A stretch of 64,000 bases of DNA, from positions 1-64,000 of the forward strand of contig NZ_JAAZWC010000015.1 of the NCBI RefSeq assembly GCF_013185195.1, in the 5' to 3' direction. This document shows positions 51,510-60,626 of the stretch, piece after piece. The first letter of the stretch is position 1, and every line of letters begins with the position of its first letter. A program made the translations under genes and the position numbers. Origin of the DNA: Saccharibacillus qingshengii. Its GTDB lineage: Bacteria > Bacillota > Bacilli > Paenibacillales > Paenibacillaceae. Below the pieces are notes generated by a model. That model worked only from the letters and a program-made list of their open reading frames with translations. It had not been told where the DNA came from and ran no database searches.

Positions 51510-53212
51510 CAGTTCAGCAGCCCCCTATCCGAACGAATAAATCGGGCGACAAATTCAGCCTCCGGATAAATGCCGACACGCCGCGCCAGCACATGCAGCG
51601 ATGTCTCGTGCAGATGCGCTTCTTCCATCAAAGCGGCATTGCCGAGAATGCGTGCCGGCACATCTTCGGCAATCTTCCGGCCTTCGGACAAAATGACCGC
51701 ACGCTGTCCGTATTCGAGCATCAGGTGCATATCGTGCGTAATCAGGATCAGCGTCATCCCCTGGTTGTTCAATTCCGTCAAAAATTTCATCATTTCATTA
51801 TAATGCCGAAAATCCTGACCCGCCGTCGGTTCGTCAAGGATCAGAATTTCGGGGCGCAGCACGAGAATGGAAGCGATCGTCGCACGCTTCTTCTGCCCGT
51901 AGCTGAGCGCGGACAGCGGCCAACTTCGAAACGGATACAGCCCGCAGACGCGCAGCGTCTCGTTCACCCGCTCACGGACTTCCGCTTCCGGAACGCCGCG
52001 GTTGACAAGCCCCAGCGCCACTTCGTCGTACAGCATAGGCTTGGAGAGCATATGGTTCGGATTCTGCATCACGAACCCGATCCGGTCCGCACGCTCGCGA
52101 ATCGTATCGTCCGACAGATCGCGGCCATCTAGACGGATCGAGCCCGACAACGGCTTATGGAATCCGCAGATCAGACGGGAAATGGTCGATTTCCCTGCTC
52201 CGTTGCGTCCGGCGATGCAGAGAATCTCTCCCCGGCCTACGGTTAGCGACACCTCTTCCAGCACCGGAGACTTGGGATCGTAGCCGAAGGTAAGATGCTC
52301 GATTTCCAACAGCGGTTCCCGGTGCGCCGGCTCGGACACGGCCGTATTCGCTTCGTGCCAACGAGCCAATTGACCCGTAGCGCTGTGCAGATCAACCGTC
52401 TCGACACTGCGCGGCTTGATGGCCGGCGACAGCAAACAGCCCGCATAGCGCATCGCGGACAGATGCAGAGGCTCTCGGATTCCTTTTTCCCGCAGCAGGC
52501 CCGAGCAGAGCAGCTCATCCGGCGGCAGATCGGCAGCGATACGTCCTTCGTCGATCACGATGATCCGGTCTACCGGACAGTGCAGCACTTCTTCCAGCCG
52601 GTGCTCGACGATCAGGATCGTCCGGCCGGATTCCCGGTGCAGCCGATCGATCAGCTCGATGGTCGCACGTCCCGCCTGCGGATCTAGACTGGCCAGCGGC
52701 TCGTCGAACAGCAGGATCGGCGCGCCGCCGACCAGTCCTCCGGCAAGCGTCGTCTTCTGTTTCTGCCCCCCGGACAGCTCCTGCGGCGAAGCGTTCAGAA
52801 AGTCCGCGAAGTCTACTTCCTCCGCCGCTTCCCGGACACGCCGCAGCATCTCCGCGTGGCCCATCCCGTCGTTTTCCAACTTAAAAGCGATATCTTCGGC
52901 AACAGTCAGTCCCACGAACTGTCCGTCCGGGTCCTGCAGGACCGTCCCCACAAGATCGGACAGCTCCGCAATGCCGGAATCGGAAGCGTCCTTGCCCATG
53001 ATCTTTAGCGATCCCGAATATTCACCCGGATAAAAATGCGGCGCAAGTCCGTTGATGCAGTGCGCAAGCGTGCTCTTCCCCGATCCGGAAGGACCGACGA
53101 TCAGCACTTTTTCCCCTTCGTACAGGGTCAGGCTGATCTCGTGCAGCGTCGGTTCACTCTGCGCACGGTATTGAAAAGTAAAACGATCGAATTCGATCAC
53201 CGGTTTTCTCAT
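51509..53212 (-). CDS. ECF transporter ATPase, fused double domain (YkoD-like)
   Basis: A 567-residue protein with two ABC ATPase domains in one chain: Walker A GPSGSGKST and GRNGAGKST; signatures LSGGQKQK and LSYGQKKR; Walker B ILLFDEPLASLD and ILILDEPTAGQD. The fusion replaces the separate EcfA1/EcfA2. The second signature has a Tyr in place of the first Gly. It lies downstream of the S-component gene beyond a hairpin and is coupled to ecfT. Confidence 0.92.
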   Translation of the reverse strand: MRKPVIEFDRFTFQYRAQSEPTLHEISLTLYEGEKVLIVGPSGSGKSTLAHCINGLAPHFYPGEYSGSLKIMGKDASDSGIAELSDLVGTVLQDPDGQFVGLTVAEDIAFKLENDGMGHAEMLRRVREAAEEVDFADFLNASPQELSGGQKQKTTLAGGLVGGAPILLFDEPLASLDPQAGRATIELIDRLHRESGRTILIVEHRLEEVLHCPVDRIIVIDEGRIAADLPPDELLCSGLLREKGIREPLHLSAMRYAGCLLSPAIKPRSVETVDLHSATGQLARWHEANTAVSEPAHREPLLEIEHLTFGYDPKSPVLEEVSLTVGRGEILCIAGRNGAGKSTISRLICGFHKPLSGSIRLDGRDLSDDTIRERADRIGFVMQNPNHMLSKPMLYDEVALGLVNRGVPEAEVRERVNETLRVCGLYPFRSWPLSALSYGQKKRATIASILVLRPEILILDEPTAGQDFRHYNEMMKFLTELNNQGMTLILITHDMHLMLEYGQRAVILSEGRKIAEDVPARILGNAALMEEAHLHETSLHVLARRVGIYPEAEFVARFIRSDRGLLN

Positions 53213-53263
53213 GGATTTCCTTCCTCTGCTGCAATCTCATCTCTCAAGCGGTTCAGACAAACG

Positions 53264-53292
53264 AAAAAGCCGGCTGCATGCACCGGCTTTTT
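53264..53292. terminator. hairpin between S component and ATPase genes
   Basis: AAAAAGCCGG and CCGGCTTTTT form a ten-pair stem around a nine-base loop with TGCATGCA. It lies within the operon, so it probably reduces ATPase/EcfT expression relative to the S component or marks a transcript end. Confidence 0.8.
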
Positions 53293-53323
53293 CCAAGCTT
53301 GCTTCTTCTCCAATTTTCACATG

Positions 53324-53881
53324 CTAGGCTTCGCGCGTCAAGCTTCCCCGTTTGGTTCGCGTTTTGGAGTAGGCGACGGCCAGCAGCGTGCCAAGAATCG
53401 CCACGATCACGATGTTCATACCGCCTGCGGCAAATCCCTGTGTAAACACTTTGTTCGCAGGCTCCGCATAGATCACGATATCAAGCACCGGAGCGACCAC
53501 AAACCAGCCGACCGCATTGGCGACGATCTGCGCGATATTGAACCTCAAGATTCCTTTTCCTCCGAATTCTCCATCGTGGATCCGGATGCCGCGCGTCAGC
53601 AGACCGACCAGAAGGCCGACGACTCCGGAAGCGATAATCCAGCTGAACCACGGTCCGAACGACAGCAGATCCGCCACGCTGTGCCCGATCAAACCGATCA
53701 GCAGGCCCGCCCACGGTCCGTACAGCAGGGCGAACAGAGCCAGAATCGCGTAGTTCGTCTGTAAGTTGGTATTCGGAATGCCGGTCGGAATCGAACCGAA
53801 ACGTGCCAATACGACGAACAAAGCCGCTCCAATTCCGATCGCGACGATCGTTTTAACCGAAAACCCTTTTGAAGATTGCAT
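53324..53881 (-). CDS. ECF transporter S component, UPF0397 family
   Basis: A 185-residue membrane protein with about five hydrophobic segments. [43 protein letters not shown] and [27 protein letters not shown] are characteristic of UPF0397 proteins, substrate-binding subunits of energy-coupling factor transporters. The substrate is not established; no thiamine, riboflavin or cobalamin riboswitch was seen upstream. The ATG at 53881 follows AGAGGGG. Confidence 0.88.
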   Translation of the reverse strand: MQSSKGFSVKTIVAIGIGAALFVVLARFGSIPTGIPNTNLQTNYAILALFALLYGPWAGLLIGLIGHSVADLLSFGPWFSWIIASGVVGLLVGLLTRGIRIHDGEFGGKGILRFNIAQIVANAVGWFVVAPVLDIVIYAEPANKVFTQGFAAGGMNIVIVAILGTLLAVAYSKTRTKRGSLTREA

Positions 53882-53977
53882 AACTACCCCTCTTTTCTCG
53901 TATAAACATGCAAAGTATTCAGCCGAATCGGCCTTCTTTGCGTTGATTATACCGGGAGACAAGCTGCAAAGCTACCG

Positions 53978-54139
53978 TTATCTCAACAAAATTTCCGGTC
54001 CCGGCGGCTTCTTCTTTGTAGGGTCTTCATAAGCGCGCACGCGGAATTCGATACCGGACAAATCGTCGGGCAGCGGCAGGCTGATGATATAATTGTTCGA
54101 CATTTTTCCTGTCGATCGGCCGCAGCCGTTCATCATCAT
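53978..54139 (-). CDS. possible small protein at the end of the hscC cluster
   Basis: An open frame of 53 codons, too short for many gene finders. Residues 13-53 read like a real acidic-to-basic small protein (NYIISLPLPDDLSGIEFRVR then AYEDPTKKKPPGPE). ATG 54139 or the internal ATG 54103 (ACAGGA upstream) could be used. It lies 41 bases after the DUF1266 gene in the same direction. A second frame between 54172 and 54036 also looks coding at its start, so a frameshifted longer gene is possible. Confidence 0.4.
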   Translation of the reverse strand: MMMNGCGRSTGKMSNNYIISLPLPDDLSGIEFRVRAYEDPTKKKPPGPEILLR

Positions 54140-54179
54140 AATCGCCGCCGGGAAATTCGCAGCCTCTCATTACTCCTTT

Positions 54180-54851
54180 TTATTCCGGCAGTGCCGGTGG
54201 TTCGGGGAGGATGATGTCCCATTCCAGCTCCCGCCACGGACTTTTCGGGCCGGTCAGCAGTCTGCGCAGACGGACCAGACGGATCTCGGCCCCTTCCTCG
54301 GACAAGTCTTTTTGCGAGAATTGACACCCTGCCATATAAGCTACCGCATAATCCGCCCAATTCCGGTAAGAAAATCGGACCCGGACCGCATTGTGCAGCA
54401 GGTAGGCGGCTTCTTCCTGCTCGTTGATATATCGCGCCAACCGTGCACAGCGAATATAAAAAGCCAGCCGGCCCAAGTCCCAGGCGGCAATACCCGCGGG
54501 CGGCAGGCGATCCATATACAGATTGACCACGTATCCTTCCCGGCCGCGTACGCTTCCGGGCGTCTGCGCGGCTAGATCGGAGGAACGCTCTGCCCGCGTC
54601 AATCCGCTGAAGAACAGCCGAATCTGCTGAAACTGCGGATTGTCGAGCCCCGACCAGAACCGTTCCGCCAACTCCCGCAGATCTGCGGCATTTTCGACCT
54701 GCCAAAGATTCCGGAGGATTCCGGCCGCATCCAACCGGGCTTTGCCGCATTCATACATGCCGTAAGGCGGTTTTACCCCGTGCTCTTCCAGCAGCGGGCC
54801 GCCGAGAGACGCCGCCCACTGCAGCGCCCTGCGGTACGAATACTCATCCAT
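54180..54851 (-). CDS. DUF1266 family protein
   Basis: A 223-residue soluble protein. Its C-terminal half shows the DUF1266 pattern AAWDLGRLAFYIRCARLARYINEQEEAAYLL, then FSYRNWADYAVAYMAGCQF. Members occur with Hsp70/J proteins; E. coli YbeU, next to hscC, is one, as I recall. The start follows the J-protein stop by three bases, with GGAGGA inside the upstream end. Its role may be as a substrate or regulator of the dedicated Hsp70. Confidence 0.82.
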   Translation of the reverse strand: MDEYSYRRALQWAASLGGPLLEEHGVKPPYGMYECGKARLDAAGILRNLWQVENAADLRELAERFWSGLDNPQFQQIRLFFSGLTRAERSSDLAAQTPGSVRGREGYVVNLYMDRLPPAGIAAWDLGRLAFYIRCARLARYINEQEEAAYLLHNAVRVRFSYRNWADYAVAYMAGCQFSQKDLSEEGAEIRLVRLRRLLTGPKSPWRELEWDIILPEPPALPE

Positions 54852-54854
54852 TCT

Positions 54855-56774
54855 TCATTCCTCCTTGCTCTCGCCGGAGCGGCCGCGGCTGTGCGGAAGC
54901 TCCAAACGGGATGATGCCGGCAGCGGACGTCCCAGCTTCGCCAGACAATCGCCGTGAGCCTGCAGAATGACTTGCGAATCCGGTTCGACGCTCAAACGGC
55001 GTTCCAAATCTTCGATCGCTTCCGCGTAGCGCTCCAATTTGTGCAGGGCCCGTCCTCGGCCCGCATAGTAGGCGCTGTCGGGCTTGCTTTGCAGCGCACG
55101 GCCGTACCAAGCAGCCGACTCTTCGAATCTGCCGCTTTCGAATGCGCAGCGTCCCCATGCGGCCGCGAGCTGCGGGCTGCCTGGTCCAAGCGCGGCCGCA
55201 AGGCGCAGATCTTCTTCCGCAGACTCCGTTTGTCCGATCTCCATTCGATACATTCCCCGGTGCAGCCTTGCTTCATATCCGCTTTGCCCTGCCGCTTCCG
55301 CCAAAGCAACCGCTTCGTTGAAGCCCGTTCCCGCTTCTTCCCTGCGTCCAAGCTTCCAGAGCGTACGGCCGAGCAGCGTTTTCATTGCACTAGTCCAGCC
55401 GTACAGCGGCGCTTCCGTCAGCAGGCGCTCGCATTCGGCGTACCGTTCCAACTCGAACAGACACTCGGCTGCCGCAGCTCTCGTCTCTTTGTCGCCGGGA
55501 TAGCGCTTCAGTACGACCAACTGCCGCTCCAGGTCCTGTTCCAGCAGCTCCAGCAGCCGAATACGGAGTTCGATATCGGAAGGTTCCAGCAGCAGCGCCA
55601 GCTCGCACACCTGAAACGATTCCGCGAATCGCTCCAGCTCGCGATAGCAGCGCGCCAGGCCCAGCAGGGCATGCGGATCGTTCGGCAGCAAATCCAGCGC
55701 CCGTTGGTACAATCTTAATGCATCGGAAGCCCGATCGCTTTCAAGCATCAGATCCGCCAGACGCATCAGGGCATCCCGCTCTTGCGGATAACGTCCGACC
55801 AGCGAAGCCCAGTCGATCTCGGCTTTCTCGTCGTCGCCCATCAAATGCAGGGCTGTCGCCCGAAGGCGCAGCAGATCGGGGTCTCCGGCAAACAGGCGGA
55901 ACGCCGCATCGAAATCTTCCAGCGCTTCTTCCAGACTGCCGCTTCTGAGCCGGGCCGCTCCCCGGCTGCGAAGACCGAGAAATTCGTCCTGATCGAAATC
56001 CGCGCCTTTGGGCAGGTAATCGAAACGAAGTTCCGACGCCTGCCGGATCGAATCAAGCATAAAAGCGGCAAAACCGGGCGGAACCAGCCGAGCCAGTCCG
56101 ATCTCGTCGTCCGTCCAATAAAAGATACGGTCCAGCATCCGCCAAACCGCACGCGGCAGGTAAGGATGTTCAGCCAAAAAGACAAGCAGACGCGGCTGGA
56201 ACGCTTGTTTGAACGCCAGCTGCTGCAGCCGTTCTTGTTCGAGCAGTTCACGCCAGGCTTCCGTTTGGATCCGCAGCGTATAATTCCCGTAAAGCTGTTC
56301 GAAGCGGCCGATCCAGACTTCCGCTTCCCGTTCTTCGCCCGCTGCCGGCTGCTCGGGCAATGCCGGAATCGGTGTCCGGTCACCCGCTGAGGCTTCCGGC
56401 TGCGGATGCGGAGGCTGCCCGACGGTTTCTTCCCTTCTTCGCCGGGCCAGCCGGTTGGCCTGCCCCCAAACAGGCAGGGCGCCAGGCGAGGGTTCTGCCG
56501 CCTGCGCCCTCGGCCCGGCTTCTTCATTGGGCCGGCCGAATCCTCCCAAGCCAGGCGAATCCGGCGCGGGAGAAGCATCGGACTGTCCGCGTGCGACTTC
56601 TTCCGGCGTAAGCGTCTTGGCCAATTCCAGCGCTTCCCCGTAAGCTTCCCGCAGACGCTGGAAACCTTCCGGATCGTCTTCCGGATGTACCTGCTTGAGC
56701 AGAGCGGCATAGGCCCGTTTAATGGCACGGGTATCTGCGGTAGGCGCGAGGCCCAGAATTCCCCAGACCCCCAT
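54855..56774 (-). CDS. J-domain protein with TPR repeats (HscC partner)
   Basis: A 639-residue protein. Residues 1-55 form a J domain (MGVWGILGLAPTADTRAIKRAYAALLKQ; split at 20 in text) in which the invariant His-Pro-Asp is changed to His-Pro-Glu at about 31. A Pro-rich linker (60-145) precedes a helical, TPR-rich remainder (SDALRLYQRALDLLPNDPHA, FEESAAWYGRALQSKPDSAY, YAEAIEDLERRL). The ATG comes one base after the hscC stop, so translation is coupled. Divergent J domains are also known for the HscC partners of E. coli. It probably delivers specific clients to the adjacent Hsp70. Confidence 0.85.
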   Translation of the reverse strand: MGVWGILGLAPTADTRAIKRAYAALLKQVHPEDDPEGFQRLREAYGEALELAKTLTPEEVARGQSDASPAPDSPGLGGFGRPNEEAGPRAQAAEPSPGALPVWGQANRLARRRREETVGQPPHPQPEASAGDRTPIPALPEQPAAGEEREAEVWIGRFEQLYGNYTLRIQTEAWRELLEQERLQQLAFKQAFQPRLLVFLAEHPYLPRAVWRMLDRIFYWTDDEIGLARLVPPGFAAFMLDSIRQASELRFDYLPKGADFDQDEFLGLRSRGAARLRSGSLEEALEDFDAAFRLFAGDPDLLRLRATALHLMGDDEKAEIDWASLVGRYPQERDALMRLADLMLESDRASDALRLYQRALDLLPNDPHALLGLARCYRELERFAESFQVCELALLLEPSDIELRIRLLELLEQDLERQLVVLKRYPGDKETRAAAAECLFELERYAECERLLTEAPLYGWTSAMKTLLGRTLWKLGRREEAGTGFNEAVALAEAAGQSGYEARLHRGMYRMEIGQTESAEEDLRLAAALGPGSPQLAAAWGRCAFESGRFEESAAWYGRALQSKPDSAYYAGRGRALHKLERYAEAIEDLERRLSVEPDSQVILQAHGDCLAKLGRPLPASSRLELPHSRGRSGESKEE

Positions 56775-56775
56775 C

Positions 56776-58473
56776 TTAACGCCGGTTCCTTTCGAATTGA
56801 TCCAGGAGCTGTTCCAGCCGCTCCGCTTCCTCCCGAATTTCCTGCTCGTCCTGCCGATGCAGAGCCGCTTCGAAACGCTGCAGGGCAAGCCCGATCCATT
56901 CCCGTTCGTCGCCCAGCCGTTCCTCGTAGAGACGGTCGCCGCGTGCCAGCAGCAGCCGGTTTTTCTCCTGGTCTCTCGGATGCATCTTGAGGGCGGATAG
57001 CTGCGCCAGACGGCGTTCGATCTCTTCCCGGCTCATCACGCCGGGATTTTCTTCGATCACAACCCGGTGTACGTCATCCAAACCGACGGTTTTGACTTCG
57101 ACTTCCAGAATCCCGTTGATATCGTAAGTGTAGCGGATATCGATATCGCGGATGCCCGCCGTTCCGGGAGGGAATTCGACTTCCAGCTCGCCGAGCAGCA
57201 GATTGTTCGCGGCAAGCCGGTTCTCGCCCTGATAGATTTTGACGATAATCCGGGTCTGCTCTTCATTCACCGTAGAAAACCGTTTGACCCGGCTGACCGG
57301 AACAAACGTGTTGCGGTCGATAATCGGACTGAAATGTCCGCTCTCGTATTCGCCTGTCGCGTAAGCCATAGCCACCTCGGTTCCGAGCGTATACGGACAA
57401 ACGTCCGTCATGACTACATCCTGAAATTCCTCGCTGCGTTCTTTCATGCCCGCCTGAACGCCCGCACCGACCGCAACGGTCTCGTCCGGATCGATATGCG
57501 CAGCAGGCAGGCGGCCGAACATCCGGCTCAGCATCCCGTAGACTGCAGGCATACGCGAAGCTCCGCCGACCATCACGATCTCGTCCACTGCCGACGCATC
57601 GATCGACGCATCCAGCAGCGCGCGTTCGATCGGACGCCGGAGCCGTTCAACCAGAGGCTGCACCAGTTTCTCGAACCGCTCCCGGTCGATCCGCAGCTCC
57701 TTCATCTCGCCGCTGATACCCGCCCGCAGATGGATCGGCTGATCCCGGGATAACAAGCGCTTGCCCATTTCCGCCTGATCCCTTAAAAAAGCAAGCGTTT
57801 TGCGTTCCAAAGAAGACGCCTGTACATTAAACGAAGACAGATAATGATCGACGATCGCGTCGGTAAAATCTTCCCCGCCCAAATAATTGTCTCCCGCAAC
57901 CGACTTGACCTCCATCACGCCGTCGAACAGCTCCAGAATCGAGACGTCGAACGTGCCGCCGCCCAGATCGAACACCAGAAACTGGGTCTCGGGCTTCTGT
58001 TGGTGCAGTCCGTAAGCAATCGCGGCAGCTGTCGGTTCGTTGAGCAGACGTTCGACCGTGAGGCCGGCCAGCTCGCCCGCCATGCGGGTCGCTTTGCGCT
58101 GCGTATCGTTGAAGTAGGCCGGTACGCTGATGACCGCTTCGGTCACCGGCTCGCCGAGGAAACTCTCCGCGTCCGCTTTGAGTGCCCGAAGTACAAGCGC
58201 CGACAGTTCTTCCGCGCGGAAACGGCGGTCGCCGAGACGGATCTCGCGCGGCGTACCCATATGCCGTTTGAAAGCGGCCGTCGTCAGCAGAGGATGCGTC
58301 AGCAGACGTTCCCTTGCGATTCGACCGATCAAAATATCGCCGTTGTCGTCGACTCCGACGACCGACGGCGTCAATTTATCCCCCAGAGCATTGGGGATCA
58401 GCACGGCCTGTCCGTTTTTCCAGACGGAGACGGCGCTGTTGGTCGTTCCCAGATCGATTCCGATAATGGTCAT
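56776..58473 (-). CDS. hscC: HscC-like Hsp70 chaperone
   Basis: A 565-residue Hsp70, shorter than DnaK (~610). ATPase motifs are GIDLGTTNSAVSVW, VPAYFNDTQRKATRMAG, FDLGGGTFDVSILE and VGGASRMPAVYGML. The substrate-binding beta domain (about 375-490) is followed by a short lid that lacks the DnaK C-terminal tail. Length and neighbours (J-TPR and DUF1266 genes) fit the specialised HscC class rather than the housekeeping DnaK, which is normally next to grpE and dnaJ. No CIRCE element is upstream. Confidence 0.9.
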   Translation of the reverse strand: MTIIGIDLGTTNSAVSVWKNGQAVLIPNALGDKLTPSVVGVDDNGDILIGRIARERLLTHPLLTTAAFKRHMGTPREIRLGDRRFRAEELSALVLRALKADAESFLGEPVTEAVISVPAYFNDTQRKATRMAGELAGLTVERLLNEPTAAAIAYGLHQQKPETQFLVFDLGGGTFDVSILELFDGVMEVKSVAGDNYLGGEDFTDAIVDHYLSSFNVQASSLERKTLAFLRDQAEMGKRLLSRDQPIHLRAGISGEMKELRIDRERFEKLVQPLVERLRRPIERALLDASIDASAVDEIVMVGGASRMPAVYGMLSRMFGRLPAAHIDPDETVAVGAGVQAGMKERSEEFQDVVMTDVCPYTLGTEVAMAYATGEYESGHFSPIIDRNTFVPVSRVKRFSTVNEEQTRIIVKIYQGENRLAANNLLLGELEVEFPPGTAGIRDIDIRYTYDINGILEVEVKTVGLDDVHRVVIEENPGVMSREEIERRLAQLSALKMHPRDQEKNRLLLARGDRLYEERLGDEREWIGLALQRFEAALHRQDEQEIREEAERLEQLLDQFERNRR

Positions 58474-58527
58474 GGTTCCTCCGTCTTTTCGTTAATTGAT
58501 ATGTAGAATAAATGTCTGTTTAATCTT

Positions 58528-58557
58528 AGTGTACCAGCGAATCGGTTCATGCGACAA
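58528..58557 (-). promoter_or_regulatory. possible sigma-A promoter of hscC
   Basis: TTGTCG (58552-58557) and TACACT (58528-58533) on the minus strand are 18 bases apart, about 55 bases before the ATG. Confidence 0.5.
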
Positions 58558-58573
58558 ATAAGAATGAAAGCGG

Positions 58574-58611
58574 AAAAAGCCGGATGAGGATTTGCCTCAT
58601 CCGGCTTTTTT
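58574..58611. terminator. terminator between the PanE-like gene and hscC
   Basis: AAAAGCCGGATGAGG and CCTCATCCGGCTTTT form a 15-pair stem with T runs on both strands. It ends the PanE-like/adc operon and insulates hscC. Confidence 0.88.
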
Positions 58612-58696
58612 GTCGAGCATGCGATAGGTTAAACGAAATCACCCTTCAGCCGGCCGAATCTTCCGTAGGCTTTGTGTTTTCGGTTCCTCTTTGTTG

Positions 58697-59725
58697 TTAA
58701 ATAACGAGCAGCTTTTGGAAGGCTTTGAGATTCGTATCGAAATCGGGTACGGTTCGGGTTTCTTCGGCCGATTTGATCTGCGAGACGACCAAGTCGTTGA
58801 ACGGCGTCGGAATTCTTGTGCCTTCGGCCGTTTTCGGAATCACTCCGTTAATGTAATCGATCTCGGTGTCGCGCTTTTTCTCCAGATCCTGAAGCATGCT
58901 CGCTCTCAGCAGCCTCGAGGGCTCCATGGTTACCCTGAAGGCTTGGATACGTTCGGGAACATCGTTTTCGCTGCTCAATTCCAGAGATTCCAGATCGAAT
59001 CCGCCCATTTTGGCAAATCGGATACCATTTGCGCGTCCGACCTTGATCGTCTCGTCCGCGATATGAACCGCGCTCGCGATGCCGGTTTCATGGTCGAGAA
59101 TGTCTCCGTACGTTCCGTTTAACGCTGCCGACAGACCGCTGAACGCGTTATTGATCAGCAGTTTTGACCATTTCGTTCCGACCAGGTTATCGGAAATATG
59201 CGTTCCGCCCACAAGCTCCAGCACCGTCTGAATCCGCCGGATTCTGTCCGTCGTTTCGCCGTTTAATTCTCCGATTTGAAAAGCATACTTTTTAAACTGG
59301 CCGTACTCGGTCGTAAGCTCGGAAACGCCCGGCTCGATAAAGGTGGCACCGAATTCGACCGATCCCGCGATTACGCGCTCTTCGCCGACGATCGAAGCCA
59401 CTTTCTGTTCGGGTATCCCGTTTTGCAGGGAACAGACTACACTCTCTTCTTTTAAAAACGGCAGCAGCTCTGCAAGAACGGAGTCGTTATACAATTGCTT
59501 CGTTAACAGCAGAACCAGATCGTATGTCCCCGATTTCTGCTTAGGGCTAACGGCTTTTACTTCCGCATGAAATTCCGTCGTACCCGTAACTTTGGCGCCA
59601 ACTTCATTCAGAGCCTCGATATGCGCCTGATAGACGTCGATCAACTCGACATCCATCCCTCCGGCAGACAGATACGCTCCGACAATGGTTCCCAAGGAAC
59701 CCGCTCCCAAAACCGCGATTCTCAT
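58697..59725 (-). CDS. ketopantoate reductase-like dehydrogenase
   Basis: A 342-residue NAD(P)-dependent enzyme of the PanE/ApbA family. The Rossmann motif is VLGAGSLGTIVGAYL, with LLLTKQ and LQNGIPE (active-site region), and the C-terminal domain has the conserved lysine in GTKWSKLLINNAFSGLSALL-like sequence and SMLQDLEKKRDTEIDYINGV. The DYING motif is typical. Only part of such genes make pantoate; this one lies 31 bases after an acetoacetate decarboxylase gene, so it may reduce another 2-oxo acid. Confidence 0.87.
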   Translation of the reverse strand: MRIAVLGAGSLGTIVGAYLSAGGMDVELIDVYQAHIEALNEVGAKVTGTTEFHAEVKAVSPKQKSGTYDLVLLLTKQLYNDSVLAELLPFLKEESVVCSLQNGIPEQKVASIVGEERVIAGSVEFGATFIEPGVSELTTEYGQFKKYAFQIGELNGETTDRIRRIQTVLELVGGTHISDNLVGTKWSKLLINNAFSGLSAALNGTYGDILDHETGIASAVHIADETIKVGRANGIRFAKMGGFDLESLELSSENDVPERIQAFRVTMEPSRLLRASMLQDLEKKRDTEIDYINGVIPKTAEGTRIPTPFNDLVVSQIKSAEETRTVPDFDTNLKAFQKLLVI

Positions 59726-59755
59726 TTTAAACTCTCCTTTATTATTGTTCCAATA

Positions 59756-60499
59756 TTATTGTTCCAAGTAGTTGTATACAGGCTGCGCCGCATTCAAGGT
59801 CAAGTCTGTCAGGATATGGGACGCCGAAACGATTTCCAATACCGGCAGATCCGCAAGAGGCGCCAGCGCATGTTCGAATAATTGAAGCCGGGCAGGTCCG
59901 CTATAAGCCCATTTCACTTTGATGTCCGTAATCCGGGTTCGAATCAAGTCGCAAATCCGAAGATTCCCCGGGTAATCCGTCGCGATCTTCACCATAAAGT
60001 TAGGACGGCAGATTTCCTGTTTGGCCGCTTCCTTGTCCATCTCGACATGCTTATATCCCATCGTGGCATTTGCGATACGGAGCGAGCCGTAATCCAGCGT
60101 GCCGACCAGCGTATCCGAATCCACATACAGCTTGGGCGCGCCCAACTTTTTCGGATATGCCGTAAGTTCTCGGCCGCTTGCGATCGCCGGGAAGTTGTCC
60201 ACGTACATCGAATGCACATAATCGCCGTCCTCGCCGTTAAAGCGGACCGGAATCACCTGTCCAGCCTCGGTATACGCACCCAATCCGGAAACGTCGGGCA
60301 TCCACATCACTTCGAATTTGACCAAAGGATCCCCGATCTCGAGAGGTTCCGGCACAGCCGCGCGCAAAGCTTTTGTATCCGTCCGATAAATGATGTTCAG
60401 ATATTCGCGGTTGACGAATTTATAGGGCGGCATGGAGTACGCAGGCGCAGTTAGAGGCGTATTGAGATTTTTGGCTATGTGGTTCACATCGATTTTCAT
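59756..60499 (-). CDS. adc: acetoacetate decarboxylase
   Basis: A 247-residue enzyme that converts acetoacetate to acetone and CO2. The Schiff-base lysine and its perturbing neighbour are Lys117 and Lys118 in GRELTAYPKKLG, matching Lys115-Lys116 of the clostridial enzyme. The EVMWMPD and YVDNFPAI strands also fit. The gene heads a two-gene unit with the PanE-like gene and is divergent from a LysR regulator. No CoA transferase or thiolase gene is near, so its substrate could be a relative of acetoacetate. Confidence 0.9.
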   Translation of the reverse strand: MKIDVNHIAKNLNTPLTAPAYSMPPYKFVNREYLNIIYRTDTKALRAAVPEPLEIGDPLVKFEVMWMPDVSGLGAYTEAGQVIPVRFNGEDGDYVHSMYVDNFPAIASGRELTAYPKKLGAPKLYVDSDTLVGTLDYGSLRIANATMGYKHVEMDKEAAKQEICRPNFMVKIATDYPGNLRICDLIRTRITDIKVKWAYSGPARLQLFEHALAPLADLPVLEIVSASHILTDLTLNAAQPVYNYLEQ

Positions 60500-60626
60500 A
60501 GAATCCCGTCTCCTTTTATCGCTTAAAATTGTTTCTTCTGTTATTATTTTATCTCTTCATTTAAATTTAATCTAATATATAATTATCTATATATACATTT
60601 ATCCTAATCAATATATGGAGGTTCAT

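Noticed and set aside
53882-54180. Possible thiamine or other vitamin riboswitch upstream of the ECF S component
   Set aside because: No CTGAGA/ACCTGA-type TPP core or other known aptamer motif was found; the stretch looks like a small coding region instead.
58474-58573. CIRCE element upstream of the Hsp70 gene
   Set aside because: No TTAGCACTC-N9-GAGTGCTAA inverted repeat is present, so HrcA control is not supported.
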